NCBI RefSeq assembly: GCF_014646075.1
Contig: NZ_BMMT01000017.1
Span: 1-64,000, forward strand
Direction of reading: 5' to 3'
Origin: Saccharopolyspora thermophila
Lineage (GTDB): Bacteria; Actinomycetota; Actinomycetes; Mycobacteriales; Pseudonocardiaceae
Length of the DNA stretch: 64,000 bases
Shown piece after piece: positions 41,487 to 50,632 of the stretch (positions within the stretch are counted from its first letter, which is position 1; the number at the start of each line of letters is the position of its first letter). The translations under genes and the position numbers were made by a program. The notes under the pieces were generated by a model. It was given only the letters and a program-made list of their open reading frames with translations. It did not search any database and was not told the origin of the DNA.

Positions 41487-43220
41487 TCAGGGGCTTATGG
41501 CGGACTCCGCTGCGGTTGCCATGCGCTCGTCTGGGTGGCCGTCGGCGAGTGTTGCGAGCACCGCCGCCGCGCTGCTGTGCTCGGTGCCCGCGATGTCGGA
41601 GATCAGCTCCAGTTGCTCCGCGTCCGGCCGCTGCGCGAACTCCGCCACGAACGCCGTGGTGTCCTCCTCGATCGCGGCGGCCATGCCGTCCAGCGCGAAC
41701 CGCAGCTCGTCGCCGGGGCGCACGAGCGTCTCCGCGTTGCCGGGCCTCGACTGCAACCAGACGCGCGCGGCCGGCCCGGCCACCGGGTGCTCCGCCAGGT
41801 CCCGCACCGCAGCCTCGCCGTCCGGGCCGGTGTGCTCCAGCAGCGCCAGCGCCGCCAGGCGGATCGACGGGTCGTCAACGCGGCGCAGCAGGGCGGTCAG
41901 CTCCGCGGCCGCCTGCGCCGTCCCCCGGTGGTCGATCCACAACGGCACCATGATCTTCTGCACGTCCGGTGGCGTGTCGAGCAGCACCACCGCCAGCAGC
42001 TCCGCCGGGCAAGGCACGAGATCATCCACTGCGGGCACCCGGAACCCGAAGGCGCGCAACGACTCCCGTGCCGCCCACACGCCCGCGGGCAGCAACTCCA
42101 CCACCCGGCCGTGCTCCGGCGACTCGAAGCCGCGCACCGCCAGCATCGCCTCCCACTGCGCCAGCACCCGGCGCAGCACCCCGGCCACCACCTCGCGGTC
42201 CACGTCACCGCCCAGCAGATCGCAGGCCACGCTCACCACCAGGTCCACCGGCACCGCGTCGGTCCGCCCGTACAGCACGCTCAACGCCGCCTGCACGATC
42301 TCCGGCAGCGCATCCTCCTCGTCACCGAGCTCGGCCAACTGCTCCCGGAACACGTCGTCCACCAGCACGAACCGCTGCCACAGCCGCATCCACAGCACCT
42401 CCGGCTCCGCCAGCAGCGGCTCGGCGACGAGCGTCGGCACCAGCAGGTCGCCCGCCGAGCGGACCAGCCCCGCGCGTTCGGCCCACTCCAGCAGCAGATC
42501 GGCCTCGTCCGCGCCGAGCCCCAGCGCCGCCGCCAGCTCGTCCACATCGGACGGATCGCGCCCGGTACCGACCCAGGCCAGCACGGTGCGCATCCGCTCG
42601 ACGATCGGGGCGCGCGCCGCGACGGTCCGGTGCGGTTCCTCCTCGGCGAGCTCCACCGGTGGTAGCCACAGCGCCGGCTGGTCCAGGCCATTCGCCTCCC
42701 GGGCCTCGATCTCCTCGAGCAGCTCGCCGTCCACCTCCACCTCGCCCGCGTCCACCGACGTGAAGAAGGCGGTGACGGCCGGCGCATCCCCCGGGGGCAC
42801 GCCCAGCTCGCACATCGTGGTGCGCCAGAACTTCTCCAGCCCCCACGCGCTCGGTTCGGCCATTGCCGCCAGGAAGTCCGGCACCGCCCGCTCGACCGCG
42901 TCGTGCAGCCGCGCCAGCGGGTCCGGCGAGGTCAGCAGGCCCTCGTCGGCCAGAAAGCCCAGCCAGTCGTGCAGGAAGTCGCGGGCCGCCGACCACCGGG
43001 GCAGCACCAGACGGCGCGGCACCACCTCCACCAGAAACCGCTCCAGCTCCTCCTCGCTCCACCACGCCAGCAGGCCGTCCCGGCCGAACTTGTCGTCCAG
43101 CAGGCAGGCGAGAAGCTCGGCGTACTCCGGACCCGGCCGCGCGCGGGTGAAGCGCTCGATCAGCTCGCCGCGGACCGCGTCGAACCGCTCCACCTCGCCG
43201 TGGATGAAGACCGTGCGCAT
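41487..43220 (-). CDS. Large acidic protein of unknown function
   Basis: A 577-residue soluble, Glu/Asp/Leu-rich protein that I do not recognise. No signal peptide, no membrane helix, no cysteine pattern. The sequence is nearly all helical. Repeated units in the C-terminal third (for example TALLRRVDDPSIRLAALALLEHTGP and the following VRDLAEHPVAGPAARVWL) resemble HEAT/armadillo helical repeats. A possible winged-helix-like segment lies around residues 222-260 (LAAALGLGADEADLLLEWAERAGL). ATG at 43220. It stands alone between phoX copy 2 and a gene-free region. Confidence 0.7.
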   Translation of the reverse strand: MRTVFIHGEVERFDAVRGELIERFTRARPGPEYAELLACLLDDKFGRDGLLAWWSEEELERFLVEVVPRRLVLPRWSAARDFLHDWLGFLADEGLLTSPDPLARLHDAVERAVPDFLAAMAEPSAWGLEKFWRTTMCELGVPPGDAPAVTAFFTSVDAGEVEVDGELLEEIEAREANGLDQPALWLPPVELAEEEPHRTVAARAPIVERMRTVLAWVGTGRDPSDVDELAAALGLGADEADLLLEWAERAGLVRSAGDLLVPTLVAEPLLAEPEVLWMRLWQRFVLVDDVFREQLAELGDEEDALPEIVQAALSVLYGRTDAVPVDLVVSVACDLLGGDVDREVVAGVLRRVLAQWEAMLAVRGFESPEHGRVVELLPAGVWAARESLRAFGFRVPAVDDLVPCPAELLAVVLLDTPPDVQKIMVPLWIDHRGTAQAAAELTALLRRVDDPSIRLAALALLEHTGPDGEAAVRDLAEHPVAGPAARVWLQSRPGNAETLVRPGDELRFALDGMAAAIEEDTTAFVAEFAQRPDAEQLELISDIAGTEHSSAAAVLATLADGHPDERMATAAESAISP

Positions 43221-43742
43221 GATCGCTCCCCTCGCTCAGGTGTTTGGACTGCGTTGAGGGTAGGGAGTCCGCGGGCCGATCCGGGGTAACCGACTGCGAC
43301 TTCTGCACGTGTGTCGGGACCCCCAAATGGGTGATTGTGCTGCGGACATAGGTATGTGTATCGGTACATGCCCCGCTCCCCCCACCAGGGGCTTTGGTCC
43401 ATGCTTTCGACACGTCCGGAGAACGCAGCGCCGCGGACTCCGCGACCAGACTGGAACCTGGCGGTCCGACAGCGACCCCACCGAGTCGGTCGCGGCCCAC
43501 CCCGCCGACCCGGTGCGGAGCGGCCGCCGGGAGCTTCAGTCGCCATTCGAAACAGAAGAGGGGAGGAGGTTGCTCTCAGCGACCGGGCAGCAGCAATCGC
43601 CCCAGCTGCTTGTTGTCCGGCCCTCCCAGCAGCGAGGTGGGTGCCACCCGTCCGACGAGGCGGCACCGGACGCCGCCACACCCACCTCGCTGACGTATGC
43701 CCCCGCCCCTTCCGACAACCGGCCCGTCTACCCCCCAAGACC
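43221..43742. other. 522-nt intergenic region between divergent genes
   Basis: No convincing gene. A dyad ACATA-GG-TATGT (43346-43357) in an AT-richer patch could be an operator/promoter for one of the divergent genes. The rest is GC-rich without strong hairpins. Confidence 0.3.
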
Positions 43743-44144
43743 ATGAACACCAGCGCCCAGTACCGCTCCTACGGATGGTGGGTCGACCACGACCCCCGTA
43801 CCGATCGCACCACCCTCATCGTCGGCGGACGCGTCAGTGCTCTGCGTATGCCGGCTGAACTCGCCGCCCGGGTCCACCGGGTGCTCACCATCCACCTGCA
43901 GGCCGGCCCGGTGCTCGTCGACGGCACCGACTGGGTCCTGTTCACCCAGGCCGACGGTCGCCGCGACCTGCCGGCGGACCTCCGCGACGTGCGCGTCGTG
44001 GCCCCCGGCACCCGCCTGGAGCTGCCACCGCCGGACGACGCGCGCTGGGTCGACCGAGCGGACCGCCCGGTCCCGCCGTGGCAGGTCGTCGTCTCAGCCA
44101 CCCGCCGGGCCTGCGCCGAGGCGACCCTCCGCGCCACCGCCTGA
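43743..44144 (+). CDS. Hypothetical protein (133 aa)
   Basis: A 133-residue soluble protein of unknown family. It opens with TSAQYRSYGWWVDHDPRTDRTTLIVGG, then alternates beta-like and helical segments (VHRVLTIHLQAGPVLVDGTDWVLFTQ). The N-terminal part resembles small immunity-like or DNA-associated proteins only in a general way; no motif supports a function. ATG 43743 has no strong ribosome site. Codon use follows the local high-GC third-position pattern. Confidence 0.5.
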   Translation: MNTSAQYRSYGWWVDHDPRTDRTTLIVGGRVSALRMPAELAARVHRVLTIHLQAGPVLVDGTDWVLFTQADGRRDLPADLRDVRVVAPGTRLELPPPDDARWVDRADRPVPPWQVVVSATRRACAEATLRATA

Positions 44145-44245
44145 CCCCCGGCGACCCGACACCCCCCGGAACTGCGCTGCGTGATCACCGGCTGCGCCGG
44201 CGGGCCGGGCCTCGGCCGTCGTGCGAGCGCACCCCGGTGGGGTGG

Positions 44246-46546
44246 TCAGGATTGTTCGGCCACCCACACCGCGATCTGGGCTCGGGAGGTTGCTCCCAGC
44301 TTCGCCAGGATGTGCTCGATGTGGCTGTCCGAGGTGCGCTTGGAGATCACCAGCCGCTCCGCGATCTGGCGGTTCGACAGGCCCTGCGCCACCAGCTGCG
44401 CCACCTCGCGCTCGCGAGGTGTCAGCTGCACCGCCGCATCGGGCGGGCGCTCCGGGCGGCTCTCGCCGAGCACCAGGCGCACCAGTTCGTCCATTGTGTA
44501 CTCCGCGCCGCGCTGCTGCGCCTGCCGCAGGTCCGCTGCGGACAGCTTGCGGCGCACGCGCGCCTCGGCTTCCTCGTGCCAGGCGCGGTACTGCGCCACG
44601 CCGAACAGGTAGCTGCCCAGCGGTCGCCACAGCTGGGCCACCGCGGTGAGCAACCGCGCCGCGCGCGCCGCGCGCCCCCGCGCGGCTTCCACCCAGGCGA
44701 TCACCTCGACGGCGATCAGCATGCCGATCGTGTCGGTGAACAGGTTCTTCAGCCGCAGGCACTCCCGCAGGTGCGCGATGGCCGCGGGGTGGTCGCCCTG
44801 ACGCCAGCAGGCCAGCCCGAGCAGCAGCTCGGCCCACGAGCGGCACCACAGCTCGCCGTGCTCGTCGCAGATCTCCAGGCACTCCTCGCAGTACTGCACC
44901 GCCTGCGCGTTGTCGCCGCGGAACACCGACGCCAGCGCCATGCTCGGCAGGCTCAGCAGCGCGATCCCGTCATGCCGCACGAGTTCCCCGCCGGCCAGCG
45001 CCTCGCCCAGCAGCTCCGCCGCGGCATCGTGATCATTGCGGCCCAGCTCCAGCATCGCCGCGATGTGCGGCAGCACCGCCACCACCGTGTCGGCCCCCAC
45101 CTGCTCGGCCACGGCGCGGGCCTCTCCGATCAGCTCGGCGGCGGCTTCGGTGTCCCCGAGCAGGACGCGGATGAGGCCGGCCACCGCCAGCGCCCGAGCC
45201 CGCTGCTGCCCGGGTTGCACCGACACGGCCAGCGCCTCGTCCAGCCAGTAGCGGCCTTCCCGCAGCGATCCACCGGCCACCCAGAAGAACCGCAGCGCCG
45301 CCGCCATCCGCAGGCCCTCGTGGCTCTCGTCGGGCTCGGTGCGGCAGAACTCCAGGGCGCCCCACAGGTTCTCGCGGTCCTGGTGCAGCCGGGCCAGCCA
45401 CTCCACCTGGTGCGGGCCGAGCCACTCGGCGTCCAGGTGCTCGGCGAGCATCAGGTAGTGGTCGCGGTGGCGGCGCCGCAGCGCCAACTCTCCGGCTCCG
45501 CCGCCGAGCCGCTCCCGGCCGAACTCCTGGATCGTCTTCAGCAGCCGGTAGCGGGTGGGCCCGTCGTGTTGCTCCTCCTTGGCCAGCACCGACTTCTCCA
45601 CCAGCCCGGCGACGCCGAGGAACACGTCGTCGGCGCTCACCCCGTCGCCGACGCACACCGCCTCGGCCGCCTCCAGGTCGAACCCGCCGGAGAACACTGA
45701 CAACCGCGCCCACAGGACCTTTTCCCGCGGCGAGCACAGGTTGTGGCTCCACTCGATCGCCGCGCGCAGGCTGCGGTGGTGCGGCAGGGCACTGCGGTCG
45801 CCGAGGGTCAGCAGGCGGTAGGGGTCGGTGAGGCGGTCGAGGATCTCCGCCACCGACAGCGTCCGCATCCACACCGCGGCCAGCTCGATCGCCAGCGGCA
45901 GACCGTCCAGCTGCTGGCACAACCGCACCACGAGTTCCTCGTTGGCGGAGGTCACCGCGAAGTCGGGCAGCACGGCGGCGGCCCGGTCGGCGAACAGCTC
46001 CACCGCCTCGTAGCCGATGGCCTTGTGCACCACCCGGCCCCGCCGATCCACGCGCGGCATGAGCATCGGCGGCACCTGCCACACCCGTTCACCGGCGATC
46101 GCCAGCGGCCTCCGGGAGGTGGCCAGCACCCGCACCTCGGGTGCGGCGGCCAGCAGATCCCGGACCAGCGGCCCGCAGGAGGCCACCAGGTGCTCGCAGC
46201 CGTCCAGCACGACCAGCATCCGCTTGTCGGTCACCTGCTCGGCGAGGTCCTGCTCCGGCAACGAGGTCTGCCGGTCCCGCAGCCCCAGACCGTCCTGCAC
46301 GACGCGCGCCAGCCCGTCCGACTCCAGCACCCGCGCCAGCTCCACGAGCCAGACGCCGTCGGGGAAGGCACGCCGCAGGTCCCGCGCGACGCGGAGCGCC
46401 AACCGGGACTTGCCGACCCCGGCCATCCCGGTCAGGGTCACCAGCCGGGAATCCGACACCAGCTTCTTGACCTGCGTGATGGCCCCACGGCGGCCAACGA
46501 AACTCGTCAGGTCGTCGGGGAGCCTGCCCACCCGCCGGCGTGCCAT
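44246..46546 (-). CDS. LuxR-type regulator with NB-ARC-like ATPase
   Basis: A 766-residue regulator. An N-terminal STAND ATPase has intact Walker A (GMAGVGKSRLAL, about residues 40-51), Walker B (RMLVVLDGCEHL) and sensor VLATSRR. A TPR-like middle follows (about 345-680). The C-terminal LuxR helix-turn-helix is LTPREREVAQLVAQGLSNRQ. The domain order resembles LuxR proteins of the Rv0890c/Rv0386 type without a cyclase. The ATG at 46546 is preferred to the upstream one at 46561. Unlike the LuxR at 29649, its nucleotide site is complete. Confidence 0.88.
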   Translation of the reverse strand: MARRRVGRLPDDLTSFVGRRGAITQVKKLVSDSRLVTLTGMAGVGKSRLALRVARDLRRAFPDGVWLVELARVLESDGLARVVQDGLGLRDRQTSLPEQDLAEQVTDKRMLVVLDGCEHLVASCGPLVRDLLAAAPEVRVLATSRRPLAIAGERVWQVPPMLMPRVDRRGRVVHKAIGYEAVELFADRAAAVLPDFAVTSANEELVVRLCQQLDGLPLAIELAAVWMRTLSVAEILDRLTDPYRLLTLGDRSALPHHRSLRAAIEWSHNLCSPREKVLWARLSVFSGGFDLEAAEAVCVGDGVSADDVFLGVAGLVEKSVLAKEEQHDGPTRYRLLKTIQEFGRERLGGGAGELALRRRHRDHYLMLAEHLDAEWLGPHQVEWLARLHQDRENLWGALEFCRTEPDESHEGLRMAAALRFFWVAGGSLREGRYWLDEALAVSVQPGQQRARALAVAGLIRVLLGDTEAAAELIGEARAVAEQVGADTVVAVLPHIAAMLELGRNDHDAAAELLGEALAGGELVRHDGIALLSLPSMALASVFRGDNAQAVQYCEECLEICDEHGELWCRSWAELLLGLACWRQGDHPAAIAHLRECLRLKNLFTDTIGMLIAVEVIAWVEAARGRAARAARLLTAVAQLWRPLGSYLFGVAQYRAWHEEAEARVRRKLSAADLRQAQQRGAEYTMDELVRLVLGESRPERPPDAAVQLTPREREVAQLVAQGLSNRQIAERLVISKRTSDSHIEHILAKLGATSRAQIAVWVAEQS

Positions 46547-46639
46547 GGCGACCACCCGCACTCGCCTAGCGCTCTGGTTTCTGTGAGTGTAGGCCGGATC
46601 AGCCGGCTGCCCAGATCGATGAAGGTCCCGCGGTCCCGG

Positions 46640-47998
46640 CTAGAGGTCGGTGACCAGCGGCAGTCCGGCGTCGCGCGCGGCGGTGAAGTCCTCCTCGTCG
46701 ACGAACACCACCTCGCGGCCGGTGCGGGCCAGCAGCGAAGCGGCGAACGCCGCGCGGTATCCGGCGCTGCAATGCACCCACACCACCCCGTCGCCGAGCT
46801 CATCGGCCCGCTCGCGCAGTTGGAAGAGCGGGATGTGCACGGCGTTGCGGATGTGGCGCCTGCGCCACTCGCGGCGCAGCCGCACGTCCAGCACCACCGT
46901 TCCCGGCCCGGCCTCGGCGAGATCGCCGAACGTGGCGCGCGGCAGGTTACGCACCAGGCTCGGATCCGCCGCGAGGTCGTGCGGTGGGCCGACCGCGGAC
47001 CGGACGCCCTCGACACCGATGCGCACCAGTTCCCGCTGCCCCGCCGCGACCTGCTCCGGCGTCTCGCCGATCAGCGTCAGCGGCGAACCCCAGTCGATCA
47101 CCCAACCCAGCCAGGTCGCCAGCGGGCCGTCCAGGCCCAGGCTGACCGCCCCGGCCAGGTGCGCCCGGGAGAACGCCTGCCGCGACCGCAGGTCCACCAC
47201 CCACTCGCCGTCCCGCAGCCGCCGCACGAGCTCCCTCGGCCGCACCCGCTCCGGTTTCCGCAGGTCCACCGGCTCCGGCCCGGCCCGGTTCCGGGGACCG
47301 ATGTGCGCGTAGTACGCGGGATAGGCGTCCAGCGACCTCAGGGTCTGCTCGACGAACTCGTCCTCGTCGAGCCGGAACACGGCGTTGACCTTCTTCTGCT
47401 GGCCCACGGTGGCCGCCCGGCCGGACACCGACCCCGCCGAGCAGAAGCTGCCGAACCCGTGCGTCGGCCACACCTCGGCGTGGTCGGGCAGCACGGCGGC
47501 GAGCTTGCGCACCGACGCGTGCTGGTGCCGGGCCAGTTCCACGCTGTGGTGCTGGCCGAGCAGATCGGGGCGGCCGGTCGTGCCGAACAGCAGCGACCCG
47601 CCGGTGAACACCCCGACCGCGCCCCGGGCGTCCTCCAGCACGTACGACAGGTGGTGGAAGGTGTGCCCGGGGGTGGCCAGCACGCGCAACCGCAACGCCG
47701 GCGACACGACCACCACGTCGCCCTCCAGCAGCGGTCGTCGCGCGAAGGACACCCGGTCGGCCGCGGCCACCCCGTACTCCGCGCCGGTCAACCGGCTCAG
47801 CTCCAGGCCGCCCGACACATAGTCGTTGTGGATGTGGGTCTCCAGCACGTGCGTGATCCGCACGCCCGACCTGCCCGCCGCGGCGAAGATCCGGTCCACG
47901 TCGCGCTGCGGATCCACCACGGCGGCGACCTCGCCGTCGCTGACCAGGTAGCTACGGTCACCGAGCGACGAGGTCTCGATGACCTCCACTGCGGGCAT
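46640..47998 (-). CDS. MBL-rhodanese fusion, persulfide dioxygenase-like
   Basis: A 452-residue protein. The N-terminal metallo-beta-lactamase fold (about 1-235) carries the metal motif THIHNDYVSGG, with Tyr where the common motif has His; further ligands lie in ATPGHTFHH and GRPDLLG. Two rhodanese domains follow. The first (about 265-350) lacks a catalytic Cys; the second (about 360-452) has Cys410 in VHCSAGYRAA. Such fusions oxidise glutathione- or low-molecular-weight persulfide to sulfite and pass sulfur to rhodanese. The ATG overlaps the cupin stop (ATGA). Confidence 0.85.
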   Translation of the reverse strand: MPAVEVIETSSLGDRSYLVSDGEVAAVVDPQRDVDRIFAAAGRSGVRITHVLETHIHNDYVSGGLELSRLTGAEYGVAAADRVSFARRPLLEGDVVVVSPALRLRVLATPGHTFHHLSYVLEDARGAVGVFTGGSLLFGTTGRPDLLGQHHSVELARHQHASVRKLAAVLPDHAEVWPTHGFGSFCSAGSVSGRAATVGQQKKVNAVFRLDEDEFVEQTLRSLDAYPAYYAHIGPRNRAGPEPVDLRKPERVRPRELVRRLRDGEWVVDLRSRQAFSRAHLAGAVSLGLDGPLATWLGWVIDWGSPLTLIGETPEQVAAGQRELVRIGVEGVRSAVGPPHDLAADPSLVRNLPRATFGDLAEAGPGTVVLDVRLRREWRRRHIRNAVHIPLFQLRERADELGDGVVWVHCSAGYRAAFAASLLARTGREVVFVDEEDFTAARDAGLPLVTDL

Positions 47999-48345
47999 CA
48001 GCTCGACTTCTCGTCGCGGCCGTGGACCTGCGCCGGCGGGTGCGTGGCCTCCACGGCGGTGAATGTCTCCAGGATCTTGTAGTGGTGCTCGGCACCCTTC
48101 GGGATCACCCACGAGTCGCCCGGCTCCAGCACCACCGTCTGGCCCTCGCTGTGCAGTTCGGCGCGGCCGCTGATCACGTAGCCCGCGGTCTCGTAGTCCC
48201 GCGTCGTGGACGGCTTGTCGATGCCCGGCGGTTCGTCCCGCCACAGCCGCATGGCCAGCCCGACCCCTTCGGCCAGGTAGTACTGTCCCAGTGCGCCGCG
48301 CGGCGAGTGCGCGCCGTCCACCTTGATGATCGTGGTGTCGCTCAT
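47998..48345 (-). CDS. Small cupin protein, coupled to the MBL-rhodanese gene
   Basis: A 115-residue single-domain cupin. The second motif, VVLEPGDSWVIPKGAEHHYKI, is clear; the first keeps YVISGRAELHSEG but lacks the usual HxH pair, so metal binding may be lost or altered. ATG 48345 follows GGAGGG by 7 nt. The stop overlaps the MBL-rhodanese start by 4 nt, so the two are translated together. A role in thiol/sulfide metabolism is inferred from this coupling. Confidence 0.75.
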   Translation of the reverse strand: MSDTTIIKVDGAHSPRGALGQYYLAEGVGLAMRLWRDEPPGIDKPSTTRDYETAGYVISGRAELHSEGQTVVLEPGDSWVIPKGAEHHYKILETFTAVEATHPPAQVHGRDEKSS

Positions 48346-48412
48346 GAGGTTTCCCTCCCCCCTGCCATGCCGCGATTCTCCCGCTGCGCGTGGCCCGGGG
48401 CAGCGCGACGGC

Positions 48413-48781
48413 TCAACCCCAGATCGCCGCGGCCAGCACCACGCCGACCGCACCGGACCCGAGCCCGGCCAGCACCGAGCCGACCACGTTGAGCACCGCG
48501 AACAGGCGCGCGCCGTCGGTGAGCAGCCGGACGCTCTCGTAGCCGAAGGTACTGAAGGTGGTCAGGGCGCCGCAGAAGCCGACGCCGACGAGCGCGGTCG
48601 GTGCCGGGGCGCCGAACAGCGTGGCGCCGGTGAGCAGGCCCAGCAGCAACGAGCCGACGGCGTTGACCACCAGCGTGCCCCAGGGGAACCCGGTGTCGTG
48701 CCTGGCCTGGACCCAGCGGTCGGTGAGAAACCGCAGGCAGGCGCCCATCGCCCCGCCCAGCGCGACCAGTGCGAACGTCAC
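48413..48781 (-). CDS. crcB: Fluoride channel CrcB/Fluc (second gene of pair)
   Basis: A 122-residue channel with four helices. The Fluc marks are [10 protein letters not shown], the pore segment [13 protein letters not shown] and [12 protein letters not shown] (Phe-box). Fluc channels work as antiparallel dimers; actinobacteria often use two different subunits. GTG at 48781 overlaps the DUF190 stop by 4 nt. Confidence 0.92.
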   Translation of the reverse strand: MTFALVALGGAMGACLRFLTDRWVQARHDTGFPWGTLVVNAVGSLLLGLLTGATLFGAPAPTALVGVGFCGALTTFSTFGYESVRLLTDGARLFAVLNVVGSVLAGLGSGAVGVVLAAAIWG

Positions 48782-49119
48782 CGCGGCTCCCGTCCCGCGT
48801 AGCGGATCACCTCGACCTCGTCGAGCAGCACCAGGCCCTCGGTGACCAGCTCGTCGAGCTCTGGCAGGAACGCTCGCACCCGCGACTCGTCATCGACGAT
48901 CACCACGGCCACCGGCAGGTCCTCGCTGAGGGAGAGCAGGCGGGCGGTGTGGATCGCCGAGGAGGCGCCGAAGCCCTCCACGCCGTGGAACACCGACGCC
49001 CCGGCGAGCCCCGCCCGCCGGGCCCGCAGGACGATCTCGTGGTACAGCGGTTTGTGTTGGTGGGTGTCGTTCTCGCCGACGATCGCGGTCAGGCGCAGCG
49101 CTTTCCCGGACAGCCGCAT
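48778..49119 (-). CDS. DUF190 protein between fluoride channel genes
   Basis: A 113-residue DUF190 protein of ferredoxin/PII-like fold. Typical blocks: [36 protein letters not shown] and [18 protein letters not shown]190 genes commonly accompany crcB. The nature of the domain suggests a regulator that binds a nucleotide or metal to modulate the channel (inference). Start and stop overlap both flanking crcB genes. Confidence 0.9.
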   Translation of the reverse strand: MRLSGKALRLTAIVGENDTHQHKPLYHEIVLRARRAGLAGASVFHGVEGFGASSAIHTARLLSLSEDLPVAVVIVDDESRVRAFLPELDELVTEGLVLLDEVEVIRYAGREPR

Positions 49120-49562
49120 CACCGCTCACCTCGCCGGAACGCGCGGGACGCCACGCGCGCGGCGACCATGCCCGCGACCACGGCGGCGAGGCAGGCCACC
49201 ACGGTGCCGACCAGGTACGCCAGGGCCAGGGCGGGCCGGTGGTCGAACACCAGGTGCACGGCGTCGGCGACGTAGGTGGAGAACGTGGTGAACCCGCCGA
49301 GGACGCCGACGCCGACGAACGGCCGGACCAGCCGGTGCGTGGTGACGAGCTCGGTGATGACGTGCATCAGGGCCCCGACGGCCAGGCAGCCGACCACGTT
49401 GACCAGTAGCGTCGACCACGGTCCCGGCCACGCGAGCGCCGCCCCGTAGCGCAGCAGCGACCCGATGGCGCCGCCGACGGCGACGACCGCGAGCACGTCC
49501 CACGGTGCCCGGGCCCGCGGCGTGCGGACCCCGCGCAGCTCCGCGGGGAAAGCGGACCTCAT
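49119..49562 (-). CDS. crcB: Fluoride channel CrcB/Fluc (first gene of pair)
   Basis: A 147-residue channel with a 22-residue polar N-terminal extension before the first helix. Fluc marks: [25 protein letters not shown] and [13 protein letters not shown]. The ATG at 49562 follows GAGGGAGG. First gene of the three-gene overlapping operon. I looked for a fluoride riboswitch upstream and did not see one. Confidence 0.92.
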   Translation of the reverse strand: MRSAFPAELRGVRTPRARAPWDVLAVVAVGGAIGSLLRYGAALAWPGPWSTLLVNVVGCLAVGALMHVITELVTTHRLVRPFVGVGVLGGFTTFSTYVADAVHLVFDHRPALALAYLVGTVVACLAAVVAGMVAARVASRAFRRGER

Positions 49563-49762
49563 GATCCCTCCCTCGGACACCCCGCGACCCCGGGTGACTT
49601 CCGCGAGGGTAGTCGACGCGCTGATGTCCACCGAGGTCGCCGCCGGGGCCACGCGCGGCCTCCTGCCCGGGCCACGCAACCTCGTCCCGGAGCTGCCGGG
49701 CGCCGCGCCGCACGCGCCTCGGGTTCGTGCGGGGCGATCCGTCACCGCGGTGCGCGTGCCGG

Positions 49763-50518
49763 TCAGGCGGCGGCGCGGACGGCGTTGGCGTGGATCGCCG
49801 CCCGGACGTACTCCGCCAGGCCCGGTTCGAACTCCTCGTAGTGCGCCGTGAAGCGCTCGTCGGACACGTACAGGTCGCCGAGGCAGCGGTGCAGGTCGTA
49901 GCCGCAGTCGTAGCACCAGCGGTTGATGTGCTGGCGGTGTTCCTCGGCCAGGTCCATCGCCCGCTCACCGTCCGGGGCGGCACCGGCCCGCTTGGCCTCC
50001 GCCAGGCGTCGGGTGATGTCCTTCTGCTCGGCGATGAACCGCTTCCAGTCCTGCTTGGTGTAGCGGGACATCCGCTCCTGCGACTGCCGGTAGGCGTCGG
50101 TGTTGCCCCACCGCCGTTCGACCTCCTCGGCGTGGTCGTCGGGGTCGAAGTCGCCGAAGACCTCGAACTTCTCCTCCTGCGTCAGCCTGATTCCCATCGA
50201 GTTCGCCTCCAGTTCGCGTTCCAGCGCCGCGACCATCCGCTGCAACCGCTCGATGCGGCCCAGCAGCAGCTCGCGCTGCCGCTTCAGGTGCACGTGGGCG
50301 TCACCGTCGGCGAGGATGGTCGCGATGTCGTCGAGGCTGAGGTCCAACTCCCGGTAGAACAGGATCCGGCGTAACCGGTCCAGGTCCTCGTCGGAGTAGC
50401 TGCGGTAGCCCGCGGCGGTCCGGCTGCTCGGCGTCAGCAGGCCGATCTCGTCGTAGTGGTGCAGCGTCCGCACCGTCACTCCGGCGATCCGGGCCGCTTC
50501 GCCGACCGAGTAGTTCAT
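49763..50518 (-). CDS. MerR-family multidrug sensor, TipAL-like
   Basis: A 251-residue regulator. The N-terminal MerR domain ([26 protein letters not shown]) is followed by a dimerisation coiled coil (about 75-110) and a TipAS-type drug-recognition domain (about 120-245, with a [24 protein letters not shown] segment). In TipAL this domain covalently captures thiopeptides through a cysteine; the cysteine-containing segment is present here. Operator-bearing promoter directly upstream, so autoregulated. Confidence 0.9.
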   Translation of the reverse strand: MNYSVGEAARIAGVTVRTLHHYDEIGLLTPSSRTAAGYRSYSDEDLDRLRRILFYRELDLSLDDIATILADGDAHVHLKRQRELLLGRIERLQRMVAALERELEANSMGIRLTQEEKFEVFGDFDPDDHAEEVERRWGNTDAYRQSQERMSRYTKQDWKRFIAEQKDITRRLAEAKRAGAAPDGERAMDLAEEHRQHINRWCYDCGYDLHRCLGDLYVSDERFTAHYEEFEPGLAEYVRAAIHANAVRAAA

Positions 50519-50543
50519 CCGGTCCTCACCTCCTCGGCCTCCG

Positions 50544-50574
50544 AGCGTGCGGCCTCACGCGACGTGAGGGTCAA
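50544..50574 (-). promoter_or_regulatory. TipA-type MerR promoter/operator
   Basis: On the minus strand, -35 TTGACC (50574-50569) is followed by a 19-bp spacer carrying the dyad CCTCACG-TCG-CGTGAGG (50569-50553) and a -10 like CACGCT (50549-50544). The long 19-bp spacer with a central palindrome is the hallmark of MerR-activated promoters. Confidence 0.75.
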
Positions 50575-50632
50575 GCGAAATTCCCACCGCGCACCACCCG
50601 CTCGACGGTGACGCCGCGCCCGGCGGGGTGGG

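Noticed and set aside
45743-48082. 779-codon plus-strand frame across the regulator and MBL-rhodanese genes
   Set aside because: It crosses two clearly recognised minus-strand genes and its product is Gln/His/Arg-rich, with no domain signature.
49563-49762. Possible fluoride riboswitch upstream of crcB
   Set aside because: The conserved core of the crcB motif could not be found in the leader region on the minus strand.
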